A stretch of 57,502 nucleotides of DNA from Spirochaetes bacterium ADurb.Bin218 (GTDB taxonomy: Bacteria; Spirochaetota; UBA4802; UBA5550), in the NCBI GenBank assembly GCA_002069965.1, contig MWCI01000016.1:1-57502 (forward strand). Reading direction: 5' to 3'. Numbering within the stretch: position 1 is the first letter of the stretch; each line of letters starts with the position of its first letter. The position numbers and the translations under genes are program-made. The notes under the pieces were generated by a model. The model was given only the letters and a program-made list of their open reading frames with translations, was not told the origin of the DNA and made no database searches. Below, piece after piece: positions 33,464-42,664 of this stretch.

Positions 33464-35623
33464 ATGGAAAATGATATTTCTAAAAAGCTAAAAAAACTCA
33501 AGCTGGATATATTATATATCAATGGCTATCAAAGTGTAGTTGCTCTTACTGTTCTTGCTCTTCTTATTGCCTATTTTTATAAAGCTGAATTTGGTCAATG
33601 GACATATACCAGGCTTGTATATGAATTATGGCTGCCATTGTCTCTCACTGCCTATGGGATTAAGCTATTTGCAACAGTTGCATATCACAAAAAATTTTTT
33701 AAAGCAGACAAACAATCTTTCTGGAGAGCTATCTTTTACTTTACAACAACCCTCTCTGGCCTCACTGCAGGTTCAACTTTTCTATTTGTCTCTCAAATGA
33801 GCAACTATACATATATGACCTTTATAATTCTACTTATAAGTGCAATATGCTCAGGATCTGTAAGCGTCCTTGCTACAAGTTTTCTCTCCTTTTGCATTTT
33901 TAATTCTCTGGCTCTGGGTCCATATTTTGTATTTTTTATCTCATCACCTATTAAAGAATTCAACATCATAGGCTATCTTTTGATTCTCTTTATATTTACA
34001 ATTGGGCTCACTGCTTACAGAAATAACAAAAGTTTATCTAAGCTACTCAGGCTTACAATTGAAAATGACCTCATAGTAGAAGCTCTGCGCCAGGTTGAAG
34101 ATAAATTCCGCAAGTCCTTCTACTCTGGTATAGCTCCAATGGCAATAGTGGATTTTAAAAAAGCAAAGATTGTTGATATAAACGATGCAATGCTTGAGCT
34201 AATTGAATACAAAAAAAGCGAAATAATAGATAAAAATCCATACGAACTGCTCTTAACAGAATCCCCTACAGAAATCATAGAATTGGCAAAAGAAACATAC
34301 AGACAGGGCTATCATAAAGGGAAGGAATTAAAAATAATAACAAAATCCGGTATGGTGCGTATATGTATAGCAAGGATTGAAACCTTTAAAGTCAACGATT
34401 CCATACTTGCCCTTTTTATGCTTCAGGATTTAACAGAGAGAATAAAATACGAAGAAGAGCTCAAGGAAGAGAGGGAAAAGGCATTGGCTGCATCACAGGC
34501 AAAGGCCAGATTCCTTGCATCAATGACTCATGAGATAAGAACACCAATGAGCACAATACTTGGAATGGCAAACCTATCCCTTGCAGAAGAAAATAAAGAA
34601 GAGCAAATCGAAGAATTAAATGCAATTAAAGAATCGGCAGAATATTTACTCAATCTCATAAACGATATTCTTGACCTGTCAAAATTAGAGGCAGGCAAAT
34701 TGGAAATAGAATACATAGACTCTGAGCTAAAATCCATAATAGAAAGCGTTTACTATCTTATGGAGCTCCATGCAAAAACCAGAGGCCTTGAACTGAACTA
34801 TGAAATAGATCCGGCTCTTCCTCCTTACATAAAAACATCCCCTGTTAGATTAAAGCAAGTATTAATAAACTTAGTTGGCAATGCCATCAAATTTACTCAA
34901 AAGGGATACGTCTGCATAAGGGTAACTTGTTGCGATGGCAGTGGATACGATGTAGAAAAAGCCGATGATGGCTTTATAGAGATATCTGTCTCTGATTCAG
35001 GGATAGGGATAGCACCTGATAAATTAGATCTAATATTCGAAAGTTTTACTCAGGCAGATGTAAGCACATTCCGTAAATATGGTGGCACAGGCCTTGGACT
35101 ATCAATCTCAAAGCAAATTATAAAGGCAATGAATGGCGACATTAAGGTTGAAAGCACCTTAGGTAAAGGCAGCAATTTTAAATTTGTTATTCCTCTCATC
35201 AAAGGAGAAAAACCAGCCGAGCAGGAGCTTGATGTTTTTATTGATAGGTGTGGAATTGATAAAAGAATCCTCATTGCAGAGGATAACATGCTCAATAAAA
35301 TGCTCCTTGAAAAATTCGTGAGCAAAATTGGAATAGACTTTGACATTGTAGAAAATGGTGAGCAGGCAATCGAGGCTTTAAAACATAATTGTTACAATTT
35401 AGTTTTTATGGATCTTGAAATGCCCATATGCGATGGTCATGAGGCTATGAAGAGAATAAGAAAAGGCGAAGCTGGAGAGGCTAATAAAGATATCCCAATA
35501 TATGCAATGACTGCCCATGTAATGAAAGATACTCTGGAAAAATGTATAGCAGAGGGATTTAATGGCTATATAACTAAACCAGTGGATTTTAAAAAGCTTA
35601 AGGAACTCCTGGAAAAGCTCTAA
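33464..35623 (+). CDS. Membrane-anchored PAS hybrid histidine kinase
   Basis: A 719-residue hybrid kinase. The N-terminal 190 residues hold about six hydrophobic helices (a MASE-like membrane sensor), followed by PAS (about 210-330; FYSGIAPMAIVDFKKAKIVDIN), a coiled segment, HisKA (ASMTHEIRTPMSTILGMANL near 345), HATPase (NLVGNAIKFTQKG, GGTGLGLSISKQI) and a C-terminal receiver (LVFMDLEMPICDG, AMTAHV, ITKPVD). All catalytic boxes are intact. It is the third gene of the plus-strand group with the GAF kinase and the metallo-hydrolase. No output partner with a DNA-binding domain is encoded in this group. Confidence 0.9.
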   Translation: MENDISKKLKKLKLDILYINGYQSVVALTVLALLIAYFYKAEFGQWTYTRLVYELWLPLSLTAYGIKLFATVAYHKKFFKADKQSFWRAIFYFTTTLSGLTAGSTFLFVSQMSNYTYMTFIILLISAICSGSVSVLATSFLSFCIFNSLALGPYFVFFISSPIKEFNIIGYLLILFIFTIGLTAYRNNKSLSKLLRLTIENDLIVEALRQVEDKFRKSFYSGIAPMAIVDFKKAKIVDINDAMLELIEYKKSEIIDKNPYELLLTESPTEIIELAKETYRQGYHKGKELKIITKSGMVRICIARIETFKVNDSILALFMLQDLTERIKYEEELKEEREKALAASQAKARFLASMTHEIRTPMSTILGMANLSLAEENKEEQIEELNAIKESAEYLLNLINDILDLSKLEAGKLEIEYIDSELKSIIESVYYLMELHAKTRGLELNYEIDPALPPYIKTSPVRLKQVLINLVGNAIKFTQKGYVCIRVTCCDGSGYDVEKADDGFIEISVSDSGIGIAPDKLDLIFESFTQADVSTFRKYGGTGLGLSISKQIIKAMNGDIKVESTLGKGSNFKFVIPLIKGEKPAEQELDVFIDRCGIDKRILIAEDNMLNKMLLEKFVSKIGIDFDIVENGEQAIEALKHNCYNLVFMDLEMPICDGHEAMKRIRKGEAGEANKDIPIYAMTAHVMKDTLEKCIAEGFNGYITKPVDFKKLKELLEKL

Positions 35624-35740
35624 TGCCAACTTTGTGACTATTCACATTAAACAAAAAAAGCAAAACCTATAATCAATTTAAAAGTTGCAGAGATATCAAT
35701 TGATAATAACATGACAAAAAAATTTCATGGAGAGTATAAT

Positions 35741-36559
35741 ATGAGCTATGAGTTTTATTCTGTGGAAAAAAAGGGGCATATTGCATGGGTATGGTTAAAT
35801 AGACCTGATAAAAAAAATAGCATGAATCCTCCAGCATGGACAGAGACTATTCCAATATTTAAAGAGCTGGACGAGGACGACGAAATAAGAGTAATAATCA
35901 TGGCTGGCAAAGGCTCATGCTTTTCTGCAGGGATTGATCTACCATCCATGGTGCCACTTTTTAGCGAGCTTCTTGAAAAACAACAGTATGGCGGCATAAA
36001 AAGAAAGTTCTTTGAAAAGATCCTTATGCTCCAGGAAGGCATATCTGCCATGGAAAAATGTCGCAAGCCAGTAATAGCAGCAATCCACTCCTACTGTATA
36101 GGCGGAGGTCTTGATGTTGTAACAGCTTGCGATATTAGAATATGCACAAAGGATGCAATATTTTCTCTCAGAGAGGCAGCCATAGGATTTGTTGCAGATG
36201 TTGGGGTGCTTCAGAGAATACCAACAATTGTTGGCCAGGGTATTGCAAGAGAGCTTGCCTTCACAGCAAAAAATATTGATGCCCAGAGGGCTAAGGAGAT
36301 AAATCTTGTAAGCGAGGTCTATGATACATACGAAGATCTCCTTGCAGGTGCAGAGAAAATGGCAACTGAGATTGCAGAAAACTCACCACTGGCGGTCCAG
36401 GCATCAAAGTTGGTGCTTAAATATGGTATAGGTAAATCAATTGAGGATTCACTAAAATTCAATGCTGCAGTAAGCAATTACACTATACCATCAAACGATC
36501 TTCTGGCAGCCTTTGAATCCTTTGCCAAAAGAACAAAGCCTCAATTTCCAGGAACATAA
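35741..36559 (+). CDS. Enoyl-CoA hydratase/isomerase family protein
   Basis: A crotonase-fold enzyme acting on acyl-CoA thioesters. The oxyanion-hole segments are seen as KGSCFSAGIDLPSM near residue 55 and HSYCIGGGLDVVTACDIRI near 115, with SLREAAIGFVADVGVLQRIP after them; Glu/Asp acid positions there (E in REAAIGF, D in VADVG) resemble dienoyl-CoA isomerases. Length is about 272 residues. I choose the ATG at 35741 because GGAGAG lies 6 bases upstream; an upstream in-frame ATG at 35711 would add ten residues. It is a monocistronic gene followed by a strong terminator, and may work with the flavoprotein at 10310, though they are far apart. Confidence 0.9.
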   Translation: MSYEFYSVEKKGHIAWVWLNRPDKKNSMNPPAWTETIPIFKELDEDDEIRVIIMAGKGSCFSAGIDLPSMVPLFSELLEKQQYGGIKRKFFEKILMLQEGISAMEKCRKPVIAAIHSYCIGGGLDVVTACDIRICTKDAIFSLREAAIGFVADVGVLQRIPTIVGQGIARELAFTAKNIDAQRAKEINLVSEVYDTYEDLLAGAEKMATEIAENSPLAVQASKLVLKYGIGKSIEDSLKFNAAVSNYTIPSNDLLAAFESFAKRTKPQFPGT

Positions 36560-36585
36560 AACATAAGCGGGAATAGGTTATAATC

Positions 36586-36614
36586 AAATCGGCCGGGGTC
36601 TCCGGCCGATTTTT
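36586..36614 (+). terminator. Intrinsic terminator after the enoyl-CoA hydratase gene
   Basis: A GC-rich 9-bp stem (ATCGGCCGG with CCGGCCGAT) with a GGTCT loop is followed by TTTTA. It stands out in this AT-rich region and probably also serves the convergent gene at 36619 on the minus strand. Confidence 0.88.
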
Positions 36615-36618
36615 ATTC

Positions 36619-37311
36619 TTAGTATTGAATTGCCTTTTTGAGGAAGTCAGTCATCTTGATATCAAGATCCTTATATTCTTTTTTATTGGATTCAACAATT
36701 AGCAATAGGTTATTATAAAGTATTGTAAGATTAGGTATCATAAACTGAATTTTAATCTCATTCCTTAAGGGTAAATCAGTTGTATTCTTTACATCTGCAA
36801 GTTTTTTCTGATCTATAACCTTTCTACCATTGTAGGAATGAGTAAATGTGACATCATCTGTTGATTCTGTCATTGGTGATGGATCTGTGACAGTAACATT
36901 TTCAACTTCCTGGGTTTTAAAATTTTTTGTTTGGATTATTGTTTCAAGTTTGGTGATGGTATTTCCATTGGTATAAATTCTTAGAATTTTTTCTTCAAGG
37001 CCTACTGGAGTGGATGAAAAAAGTCCATCTCTTATATATATATGTTTAATAAGCTCCACATATTGAGGATTTTTGCTATCAGGTCCAAAATTAATCTCAG
37101 TTTGGTATGGCAAGGTTTTATAATTCTTATTATTCATAAAATTATTATCAGAAATAAGCTTTTGAATTGTATTGTAAAGCTCAAGGATCTGCCTGTCATA
37201 GGATTTTCCCTGTTCATCAATTCTCTGAGAATTTAACCTATCTTCCTGAGCAAATACTAAAAGTGGCATTAAGATCAATGCTACAAGTCCTGAAATAAAT
37301 ATTCGTTTCAT
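36619..37311 (-). CDS. Secreted protein of unknown function
   Basis: A 230-residue protein with a clear signal peptide (MKRIFISGLVALILMPLLVFA, cleavage after AQ or before EDRL). The mature part has a helical start (YDRQILELYNTIQKLISDN), a beta-rich centre (YVELIKHIYIRDGLF, ILRIYTNGNTITKLETI) and a helical end. No cysteines and no known motif are seen; I do not recognise a family. The GGAGG binding site is well placed. A TTGACA at 37361-37356 upstream may be its -35 box. It shares a terminator with the preceding convergent gene. Confidence 0.75.
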   Translation of the reverse strand: MKRIFISGLVALILMPLLVFAQEDRLNSQRIDEQGKSYDRQILELYNTIQKLISDNNFMNNKNYKTLPYQTEINFGPDSKNPQYVELIKHIYIRDGLFSSTPVGLEEKILRIYTNGNTITKLETIIQTKNFKTQEVENVTVTDPSPMTESTDDVTFTHSYNGRKVIDQKKLADVKNTTDLPLRNEIKIQFMIPNLTILYNNLLLIVESNKKEYKDLDIKMTDFLKKAIQY

Positions 37312-37646
37312 AAGTCCTCCAGATTTTTTATAAGTAAAACCTATAAATTAAGTTTTGTCAATTATTATTATAAAAAAGAGCTAAACTCTTAAAAGCCCTT
37401 GAGCTTAAAAGATAAAATTCTTTTAGAATTATCGGTTTTTTCTGTTAATAAACTTAAGCTCTTTTAAAAATTGTTCGACTTTTATAGTATATTATCGTTT
37501 GTATTTTTTGTAAATTTTTTGAACAGGAAATGTTTTATATTCCTCACCTGAGTTGGTGCATATAATTCATTACCTTAAAGTGAAAAATTTTCAGGGAATT
37601 AATACTAAAATAATTTTAAGAATTATCCAGAGGCATAAAATTTTCT
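37312..37646. other. AT-rich divergent intergenic region
   Basis: It holds about 330 bases without a gene. There is a minus-strand TTGACA at 37356-37361 serving the secreted-protein gene, and short inverted repeats (AAGAG/CTCTT near 37376-37390; GAGCTTAA at 37401-37408 with TTAAGCTC at 37454-37461). I see no ORF with a start and binding site. Confidence 0.5.
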
Positions 37647-38594
37647 ATGAAAAAGATCTTGGTTGTAGATAACTCCGACTATAGTAACAAAATAAAAAAT
37701 ATCTTTGAAAAAAATGGATATGATGTGGTTATCTGTGACTCTGCTTTTGGAGCAATTTCTAAGCTAAGGGCCTTTGACTTTGATCTCCTTGTGACAGAGG
37801 TTGATTTACCTGGCTCAAACTCCTTTGAGCTATATGAGTATATAAAAGAGCACTACCCATACATACCAATCATAATGTTAACAGAAAAAAATATTGATTC
37901 CTTATTCAGCAATATAATCTCCCGGGGGATAGGAAATGTTCTCCATAAACCTTTGAATGAAGCAGAATTTATAAAGCTCTCGGAAAAATTGATTAACCTT
38001 GAAAATATCTTTGGTCTGGAAAATTACCTTCCAGATATATCTCAGATGAAGAGAATAAGAATAACAAAATCAGCTCAAATAAAAAAAGCTGTCATTATTG
38101 CAATTGAGACAATCAAAAGTTGGGGCTTTACAATTAGATCAGAAACCACCCTTAACCTTATGCTCAATGAAATGGCGATAAATGCAGTATATCACTCCCA
38201 TGGCCTCACAGAGGAAAAGCTAAAAAGAATACCTGTAGTTTTGCAGGAGGATAAATTTGTAGACATACACTTTGGGCACAGCAAAAAAAGCTTTGCAATT
38301 TCAATTACAGATTACAACGGTAAGCTTACAAAAGAAAGAATTCTTGAGAGCATACACAATGTAATTAAGCAGAATGAATTGATGGACAGATGCCTTCAGA
38401 CAGGGGAGGATTTTACAGAATTTATATCAGAATCAGGCAGAGGCATTGACCTTGTGAGAAAACTGGCTGGTGAGTATTACTTTATAATCAAAAGAGACTT
38501 TAAAACAGAAATAATCCTTGTATTTCAAGATAATGAATCAACTACTCCAGGATTTTCTTCTTTAAAAATCATTGAGGATAGATCACATTTTTAA
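37647..38594 (+). CDS. Pseudo-receiver/RsbW-like ATPase protein
   Basis: A 315-residue protein with an N-terminal receiver-like domain (1-120) and a C-terminal serine-kinase type HATPase of the anti-sigma/RsbW kind (about 150-305). In the receiver, the Asp that takes phosphate is Glu51 (LLVTEVDLPGS) and the acidic pair is DN (VVDNS), while the Lys of LHKPL is kept, so it cannot be phosphorylated in the usual way. The ATPase shows the N box LNEMAINAVYHSHG, a DYNG box and SGRGIDLVRKLAGEY. Such a domain may phosphorylate or bind a partner such as an anti-anti-sigma factor; none is encoded nearby. It is tail-to-tail with the next gene, 1 base apart. Confidence 0.85.
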   Translation: MKKILVVDNSDYSNKIKNIFEKNGYDVVICDSAFGAISKLRAFDFDLLVTEVDLPGSNSFELYEYIKEHYPYIPIIMLTEKNIDSLFSNIISRGIGNVLHKPLNEAEFIKLSEKLINLENIFGLENYLPDISQMKRIRITKSAQIKKAVIIAIETIKSWGFTIRSETTLNLMLNEMAINAVYHSHGLTEEKLKRIPVVLQEDKFVDIHFGHSKKSFAISITDYNGKLTKERILESIHNVIKQNELMDRCLQTGEDFTEFISESGRGIDLVRKLAGEYYFIIKRDFKTEIILVFQDNESTTPGFSSLKIIEDRSHF

Positions 38595-38595
38595 A

Positions 38596-39432
38596 TCACA
38601 ATCTTTTAAAAAAATCATCCACATCCTTAATTGATAAAGGATTACCCGGAGAAACTTCCCTATTTAACTCTTTTTTTTGCTTTGCAGGTAGATAGACTTC
38701 ATTGTAAAAATTTGCAATTTTAAAAATCTCATGATCTTTTAGAACTCTATTGAACTTTATAACTCTGTAAAAGCCTCTCTTTCTAAATCCTCTATTCATG
38801 AGGTATAAGGGACTGGATATTAAGCGATCAAAATGCCTGCCATAAGCCAATAGAGAAAGAAAACAAATCAATGCAATAAAAATGAAAGATAAGATAATAT
38901 AGTGAATTGCATAATCACCACTTATTTTGCTAAAGAGAAGACACAAGAAAAAGTGAGCAATGGCAATTGGTATAAAACAGAAAAATAAGATATATGAGAG
39001 ATGATAACGCTTCATAGGAGACATCTCTCTGTGAATATAACCATAAAGCCATGGAATAGATGCAATTCGAGTGAGTCTAAACATGCTCAACCCAAAAAAT
39101 AAAGCAGAATAGGAGCTACTTAAATTAAAAGAATTTTTCAGGATAAAAACGACCCCTGGAATTGAATGAAAGAATAAAACTACAAAGGAAAAAAATAAGT
39201 TAACCAGTTGAGGAGAGGAATTTAAATAGGACCTAAAGCTATTGCTCTTAACAATGACGGTCATCTCTCCTGTCAATAGTGCACTCCAGATAATATCATT
39301 AAAAAACTGCGCAATAAAAATACTATTAGTCCATCTCTGATCATAATTTTTTATAATACCATATTCATATAGCACCATGAGTATTATGGTAAGTAAAATA
39401 GAACATAAATTTGCAATAGCTAATTTTTTCAT
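38596..39432 (-). CDS. Multi-spanning membrane protein of unknown function
   Basis: A 278-residue membrane protein with about six hydrophobic helices in the first 205 residues and a cytoplasmic, basic C-terminal part (LMNRGFRKRGFYRVIKFNRVLKDHEIFKIANFYNEVY) resembling a linker after a membrane domain. The fourth segment carries regularly placed Arg residues (MFRLTRIASIPWLYGYIHRE), reminiscent of a voltage-sensor S4 helix but short. No catalytic domain follows. GGTGAGGT precedes the ATG. It is the last of three co-directional genes, 4 bases after a helical cytoplasmic protein gene. Confidence 0.72.
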   Translation of the reverse strand: MKKLAIANLCSILLTIILMVLYEYGIIKNYDQRWTNSIFIAQFFNDIIWSALLTGEMTVIVKSNSFRSYLNSSPQLVNLFFSFVVLFFHSIPGVVFILKNSFNLSSSYSALFFGLSMFRLTRIASIPWLYGYIHREMSPMKRYHLSYILFFCFIPIAIAHFFLCLLFSKISGDYAIHYIILSFIFIALICFLSLLAYGRHFDRLISSPLYLMNRGFRKRGFYRVIKFNRVLKDHEIFKIANFYNEVYLPAKQKKELNREVSPGNPLSIKDVDDFFKRL

Positions 39433-39436
39433 TACC

Positions 39437-40282
39437 TCACCAGCAGTTATTCATAGATAGATCGTAAAGATCTTTGATTATTCGCCTCTGGTATGTAGAA
39501 AAAAAGTTATTTCGCAATGCAACATAAAACCAGCTTGCCTCCTGGCTCAAAGACAAATTCCCATGGTCAGTCTTTTTATAAGATCTTGCAAGCAAGCATA
39601 AAATAGCAACAATAGATGAAGCTGGATCTTCCCCATTGCCTTTTAATGAATAAATAGCAGTCTTGATTAAAGCATCAGGAATGCCCTGTATTTTGATATT
39701 ATCTATTGAATTTCCATCAAACCTACAGCATATGCTGCGCAATAAAATAGATATCTTGATATAAGAGGATATATAATTAAAACTTGCAAGCTCAGTGAAA
39801 AACTTTAAAAGCTCTTCATATATAAAACCCTTTTGATTTTCAATCTTTTCAAGGTATCTATCTGCAATGTTATATAGAAAGGAATTTAGTATTTCGTCAA
39901 GATAGAGCCTGAGGTCTCTTCGATAAATTATTTCTGTTATAAGCTCTGAGATCCTTTCTCTGCAAAACTCTTCCTGTAAAGTTCCTGCATCATGAATCTT
40001 ATTTATAAATGATAGATCTACAACATTAAGGAATTTGCTTATGATTCCAAAAGTTTCAAACTTGAGTTTATTACCAATTTCTTTATGCAAAAACTCTTCA
40101 AAGGATGATAAAGAAACACCAGATTTAATCAGGTATTTTTTTATATAATCCTTATTTTTTTCTAAAAAAGTTTCTGTCTGCATTGCAGAAATTACAGGAG
40201 GGTTTCCCCGTTTTAAGCATAAATTAAAAAGGAAATCAACCAATTTAGAAAATAAAACTTCTTCCACAACAGGGTTATTCAT
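39437..40282 (-). CDS. Helical cytoplasmic protein of unknown function
   Basis: This 281-residue protein has no signal or long membrane segment. It is rich in Leu, Ile, Phe and Lys and appears all-helical with possible repeat-like helix pairs (FLHKEIGNKLKFETFGIISK, ELITEIIYRRDLRLYLDEIL). Several cysteines are scattered without a metal-binding pattern. It begins 7 bases after the beta-barrel-like gene and ends 4 bases before the membrane protein gene, so the three belong to one transcript. No family recognised. Confidence 0.7.
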   Translation of the reverse strand: MNNPVVEEVLFSKLVDFLFNLCLKRGNPPVISAMQTETFLEKNKDYIKKYLIKSGVSLSSFEEFLHKEIGNKLKFETFGIISKFLNVVDLSFINKIHDAGTLQEEFCRERISELITEIIYRRDLRLYLDEILNSFLYNIADRYLEKIENQKGFIYEELLKFFTELASFNYISSYIKISILLRSICCRFDGNSIDNIKIQGIPDALIKTAIYSLKGNGEDPASSIVAILCLLARSYKKTDHGNLSLSQEASWFYVALRNNFFSTYQRRIIKDLYDLSMNNCW

Positions 40283-40289
40283 CTTGAGA

Positions 40290-41102
40290 TTAAAACCATG
40301 CAGTGATGCCTATTGTTGGTACAATTATATTTTGAAAGCCATCAACATTTTCTCCAAGATTATCAAAGACAAGTTGAACCCCTGCATTTAATATCACACC
40401 ACTTGTCATAACAAATTTCAAGCCTATACCATTTGAATATCTATACCCCAGCTTATTGCTCACCTGAGTATTTTTGCTTACCCCTGCCATCATATCTGCA
40501 TAAAAGCATACATCATTCTTTTTTGTTATACCAAAAACAAACTGAGGCCCTGCACCGCCTGCATAGGCCTGGGTATCATTTGTGAGGTTAAACTCAGCCT
40601 CTCCCTTTATAGCAAAGGCTATGTTATCTGCAAGGAAAAGAGCAAATTGAGGGAAAACTCTCAGTATGTTGTTATTATCCTGCTCATTGGAATCAACACC
40701 CTTTGCCTGATAAGAAACAAATCCCCCTATTTCTACTGTCCATTTTTTAAGATATCTGCTCTGCTTTATTTTTATTGCATCTTCAATCTCTTCTCGAATT
40801 ATAGCTCTCACTTCTTCAACAAATTGGCTTTCACTTACCTTTTTTTCTTTTTGAGTTTTTTCTTCTTTAAGGCTTTGATCAAGCTCCTCTCTTACAGCTC
40901 CACGTAACTCATCAAGTATGCTTTCCTTTTCTGAAGGATCTATCTCTGAAAGAGGCTTATCCCTTTTTATAATAACAGAGCTATCCTTTTTAGATTTACG
41001 CTCCATATAGTCTTCATAGCTCTCACGGGCATTAATATTAATACTTGTAGACAAAACTCCAATTACCAAGCAAAGGAGATATATAGATATTTTTTTTAAC
41101 AT
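40290..41102 (-). CDS. Outer-membrane beta-barrel-like protein with periplasmic coiled coil
   Basis: A 270-residue exported protein. The signal peptide (MLKKISIYLLCLVIGVLSTS) is followed by about 90 charged residues with coiled-coil character (ESILDELRGAVREELDQSL, EEVRAIIREEIEDAIKIKQ) and then a beta-rich half with alternating strands (KKWTVEIGGFVSYQ, YSNGIGLKFVMTSGVILNAG) ending in Phe (ITAWF), the usual Bam recognition end. The coiled coil may reach across the periplasm or bind peptidoglycan. I use the ATG at 41102, for which GGAG is well spaced. It heads a three-gene envelope cluster of unknown role. Confidence 0.78.
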   Translation of the reverse strand: MLKKISIYLLCLVIGVLSTSININARESYEDYMERKSKKDSSVIIKRDKPLSEIDPSEKESILDELRGAVREELDQSLKEEKTQKEKKVSESQFVEEVRAIIREEIEDAIKIKQSRYLKKWTVEIGGFVSYQAKGVDSNEQDNNNILRVFPQFALFLADNIAFAIKGEAEFNLTNDTQAYAGGAGPQFVFGITKKNDVCFYADMMAGVSKNTQVSNKLGYRYSNGIGLKFVMTSGVILNAGVQLVFDNLGENVDGFQNIIVPTIGITAWF

Positions 41103-41249
41103 AAGCATACTCCAGCCATTATTTTTATTTATCGCCATTTTTGGGCAATATTTTTAAAAAATAATTCCGATTATATTTATATAGTATTATTTTATAGATA
41201 TTAATATTATTTAAGAAAAAAATTAAAAGCAGAAAAGGTTCTATTTTAT

Positions 41250-42617
41250 ATGAAAAAATTTTTTAAAAGTAAAAATATAATTCCATGGATAACAACTACT
41301 CTGATATTATCTGCTATATTGATGGCAATTGCAGGTTTTACCTCATCAAGTGAATTTCAAAATGCAGGTCAAAGGATTAATACAAACGGGGATGATTTTG
41401 CTCCATCAATAACAGCTGACGGATCTATTATTATATTTAACTCAAAAGCTCTGGAAGAGAGATCTCACAATATATTTATATCCAGAAAAATCAAGGGTTC
41501 ATGGAGCGATCCAGTTCCTATTCCCGAGATATGCTCTCTGTCAAATGATGAAACACCATTCATTTCACATGACGGCAAAATCCTCTTATTTGCATCAGAA
41601 AGACCAGGGGGCTTTTCACCTCCTGCAACAGCTGATAATATAAAACGAATAACCTTTGACATATACATATCTTACTTTGACGGAGTTCAGTGGAGTGCTC
41701 CAATTCTTTTGCCAGGCGATGTCAACACATCAATGAATGAGAGAGCCCCATCACTGAGCCCTGATGGAAAATTCTTATTCTTTACCCGATGGCCCTATAA
41801 AAATCTTTCAAAATCAAAAATTTATATGGCAGAATTAACAAATGGTAAATATGAAAACATCAGAGAGCTACCATCTTCAATAAACTCTGGAAGCTATGAA
41901 ATAGGATTTTACCCCTCATACAAAGAAAAAAATAAATATTACTTCGCATCAAAGCGTGAAGGTGGTTATGGTGGCTGGGATATATACTCCGTTTTGTTTG
42001 ATGGGAAAAATTTTAGTGCTGTAAAAAATGCAGGACCTTCAATAAATACAGTATTTGATGAAGTATTTTTTGCTGAAAGTCAATTTGATGCAGTCCTCAG
42101 CTCAAACAGAGTTGGAGGTTATGGCGGATATGATCTCTATCTTAAAACAGATTCAAAGATTGACTATAGCCCTCAAAAAATATCACCTAAAAATGAAGAT
42201 AATCCTGAAAAGTGGGAACCCCTCAAGGAGACAGATAAATCTTCCTCCGATTTGAAAAAAGAATTCTTAGAAAAAAAAAGTTACATATCCCCTACAATAT
42301 ATTTTGACTTTGGTTCTTATAAAATCAAACCCGACTATATCCCTGAGCTGTATAAATTAGTAGAATTTCTAAGGGCGCATCCAGATAAATGGATAGTGAT
42401 TAAGGGATTTGCAGATCCTCCAGGAACTAAAAGGACAAACAAACGCTTAAGTTACAAGAGAGCTCAAGCAGTGAAAGATTACCTCGTGGAGATGGGAATT
42501 GACTGCTCCAGAATTTCTATTACTGCAGAAGGGGAAAAACCCATAAAAGCAAAAAGATTAAAAAACAAAAAAGATCCTATGGCAAGACGAGTGAATATTA
42601 TAATCAAAAGCAGGTGA
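41250..42617 (+). CDS. PD40-repeat protein with C-terminal OmpA domain
   Basis: A 455-residue envelope protein. After an N-terminal hydrophobic segment (about residues 11-30) come five PD40/TolB-like beta-propeller repeats (APSITADGSIIIFNS, ETPFISHDGKILLFAS, RAPSLSPDGKFLFFTR, YYFASKREGGYGGWDIY, AVLSSNRVGGYGGYDLY) and, from about 345, an OmpA_C peptidoglycan-binding domain (TIYFDFGSYKIKP, KGFADPPGTKRTNKRLSYKRAQAV). In it the usual GHTD is replaced by GFAD, with the Asp kept. It resembles PD40-OmpA proteins that link outer-membrane machines to the wall. It is divergent to the three-gene envelope cluster and followed by a hairpin shared with ftsZ. Confidence 0.9.
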   Translation: MKKFFKSKNIIPWITTTLILSAILMAIAGFTSSSEFQNAGQRINTNGDDFAPSITADGSIIIFNSKALEERSHNIFISRKIKGSWSDPVPIPEICSLSNDETPFISHDGKILLFASERPGGFSPPATADNIKRITFDIYISYFDGVQWSAPILLPGDVNTSMNERAPSLSPDGKFLFFTRWPYKNLSKSKIYMAELTNGKYENIRELPSSINSGSYEIGFYPSYKEKNKYYFASKREGGYGGWDIYSVLFDGKNFSAVKNAGPSINTVFDEVFFAESQFDAVLSSNRVGGYGGYDLYLKTDSKIDYSPQKISPKNEDNPEKWEPLKETDKSSSDLKKEFLEKKSYISPTIYFDFGSYKIKPDYIPELYKLVEFLRAHPDKWIVIKGFADPPGTKRTNKRLSYKRAQAVKDYLVEMGIDCSRISITAEGEKPIKAKRLKNKKDPMARRVNIIIKSR

Positions 42618-42638
42618 GGGATAACTCCACTCACCTGC
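42606..42638 (-). terminator. Terminator hairpin between ftsZ and the OmpA gene
   Basis: A 9-bp stem (GCAGGTGAG at 42610-42618 with CTCACCTGC at 42630-42638) is followed by TTTT on the minus strand. It overlaps the stop codon of the plus-strand gene and has no T run in that direction, so it mainly serves the end of the dcw cluster. Confidence 0.7.
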
Positions 42639-42664
42639 AAGATTGGACTGGGCACATGTAATTA

